Source of the DNA: Dyadobacter soli
GTDB lineage: Bacteria > Bacteroidota > Bacteroidia > Cytophagales > Spirosomataceae
Length of the DNA: 64,000 bases
NCBI RefSeq assembly: GCF_900101885.1
Contig: NZ_FNAN01000027.1
Coordinates: forward strand, 1-64,000
Reading direction: 5' to 3'
Every line of letters begins with the position of its first letter. Position 1 is the stretch's first letter. The notes beneath the pieces were generated by a model. It had not been told where the DNA came from. It did no database searches and was given only the letters and a program-made list of their open reading frames with translations. Below, piece by piece: positions 63,084 through 64,000 of the stretch. The translations under genes were made by a program, and so were the position numbers.

Positions 63084-63917
63084 TCAGAACCGGAAACCGA
63101 GGCTGAAATTGAATTCTCCCGTGATTTCCATGCGCCTGTTGCGGTAAGTACTCGATCGGTAGGTCTCACGATCTATATAACGCGGCCCAACGCCTGCACT
63201 AAGCCCGATCTGGAAATGCGGGGTAATCTGGAAATTGACGTAGTTGTTGACGACTAGCCCCATCCGGAAGCGATCCCGCTTTTCCTCTGTGCTGGTGGTA
63301 ACACCCGTTGTAGGATCGTACCGGTTGTTATATTGCCACCTCGTACCGATCCCGGTAAAAAGTGTAGGACCTACGGCATAAGTAACGCGCTTTTGACCGA
63401 ATGGGTACACTTTCAGGCTGGGTGAAAAGTAGTACATCTGGTCGTCGGCGTCCTCGCCGATCGTGGGAATGTAGTAACTGTCGGGAATGGTGACCGTGAA
63501 CGGCAAAAGCAGGCCGAAATAGCCTCTTTTGTCAAGAATCCGCTCGTAACTGATCCCGAAGCCTGGCCCGCTGTCCAATGCCTTGAATGGCGAAACGTCT
63601 ATTTTATTCTTGCCCAGCTCTTCGTCCTGCACGATGGGCGCATTCCGTTCGCGGCTGCGTTCTCTGCTCCGTTCGGCGCGTTTATCGAACCAGATCGTCT
63701 GCCCGTTCCCGAACTCGATGCGCAGCAGCTCATTCTTCCTGATGGCGAAATTGGCCGCATTGGCCTCCTGGCTGATCTTGTATAAAACCTTGTCGATTCC
63801 TACCTCCACCACCTTTCCGTCGATGGTAGAACCGTTTTTTCGGACCATGACATCCTGTGCGCGAGCGGCTGTGAAGAGTAGGGATAATAAGAGCGTGAGC
63901 GTAGCGATTCTGTTCAT
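63084..63917 (-). CDS. Outer-membrane beta-barrel protein of unknown function
   Basis: 277 residues with a signal peptide (IATLTLLLSLLFTAARAQ), a small N-terminal segment (MVRKNGSTIDGKVVEVGIDK), then alternating strands ending in F (FNFSLGFRF), the usual barrel finish. The N-terminal segment resembles short domains that sit before barrels in many Bacteroidota proteins. No partner gene is adjacent. Function unknown. Confidence 0.78.
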   Translation of the reverse strand: MNRIATLTLLLSLLFTAARAQDVMVRKNGSTIDGKVVEVGIDKVLYKISQEANAANFAIRKNELLRIEFGNGQTIWFDKRAERSRERSRERNAPIVQDEELGKNKIDVSPFKALDSGPGFGISYERILDKRGYFGLLLPFTVTIPDSYYIPTIGEDADDQMYYFSPSLKVYPFGQKRVTYAVGPTLFTGIGTRWQYNNRYDPTTGVTTSTEEKRDRFRMGLVVNNYVNFQITPHFQIGLSAGVGPRYIDRETYRSSTYRNRRMEITGEFNFSLGFRF

Positions 63918-63965
63918 AATGTAGTTGTGTTGATGGCTAATAATCGAATTTAGACTTTTCCTGAG

Positions 63966-63973
63966 TACTTTTG
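63966..63973 (+). promoter_or_regulatory. Possible -7 element for a gene beyond the window
   Basis: TACTTTTG matches TAnnTTTG and points out of the window. No TTG lies at the usual spacing. Weak evidence. Confidence 0.25.
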
Positions 63974-64000
63974 CGGAATATAACCACTGAACGTTTAAAA

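Overview
The window looks like a chromosome segment of a Bacteroidota bacterium of the Cytophagales, most likely Dyadobacter or a close relative. This rests on gene content (LytTR two-component pair, TonB-type and OmpA-type envelope proteins, DUF4038 protein, CvfB, viroplasmin-type RNase H, Nudix-like regulator), on a promoter of the Bacteroidota form TTG-N19-TAnnTTTG in front of the tRNA array, on the lack of clear Shine-Dalgarno sequences, and on a GC content that looks near 50 percent. No 16S or other marker is present, so the genus is an inference.

Left edge (1-1300): the right end of an ISL3-family insertion sequence has cut off the tail of a cysteine-rich copper-binding protein gene. 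Next to it is a minus-strand tRNA-Asp(GTC) array with two good copies, one divergent copy, one broken copy and two decayed 3' ends, each decayed end carrying the same terminator. 1460-9770 holds housekeeping and regulatory genes (Nif3-like, zinc-ribbon, TPR, RadC, lipoprotein, LytTR kinase and regulator, histidine phosphatase). 9344-11066 pairs a hotdog thioesterase with isochorismate synthase (menaquinone). 11210-16825 is a complete RND efflux operon (adaptor, pump, outer-membrane channel), followed by an outer-membrane receptor and a CvfB-like S1 protein.

20396-20746 is the wreck of a VapC-type toxin-antitoxin pair. 20808-25181 encodes two exported amidohydrolases that together hold three modules, only one with an intact metal motif. 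25299-27094 is the most unusual stretch: four AT-rich palindromes at an exact 29-bp period lead into a SatD-like protein (cyclase-like domain plus helix-turn-helix), followed by a DUF3307 membrane protein.

27156-41331 is mostly core metabolism and information processing (prfC, ppa, trmN6, rnhA, pepT, dapA, ligA), with two Uma2-family genes. The rnhA gene has no in-frame ATG and abuts an octamer-repeat hairpin.

41427-58715 runs entirely on the plus strand: rpe, a DUF4038 glycosidase-like protein, an OmpA/PD40 protein, then a tight glycan cluster. The cluster holds a GT39-like transferase, a transketolase split into two genes around an epimerase-glycosyltransferase fusion, a polytopic protein, an acyltransferase, a second GT2, a membrane-anchored propeller-like protein and an AlgX-like SGNH protein. 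Together they suggest synthesis and acylation of an envelope glycan with an unusual sugar. The right end holds an NhaP-type antiporter, a lipase, an M14 carboxypeptidase and an outer-membrane barrel protein. Gene packing is dense; several convergent pairs abut or overlap at their stop codons.
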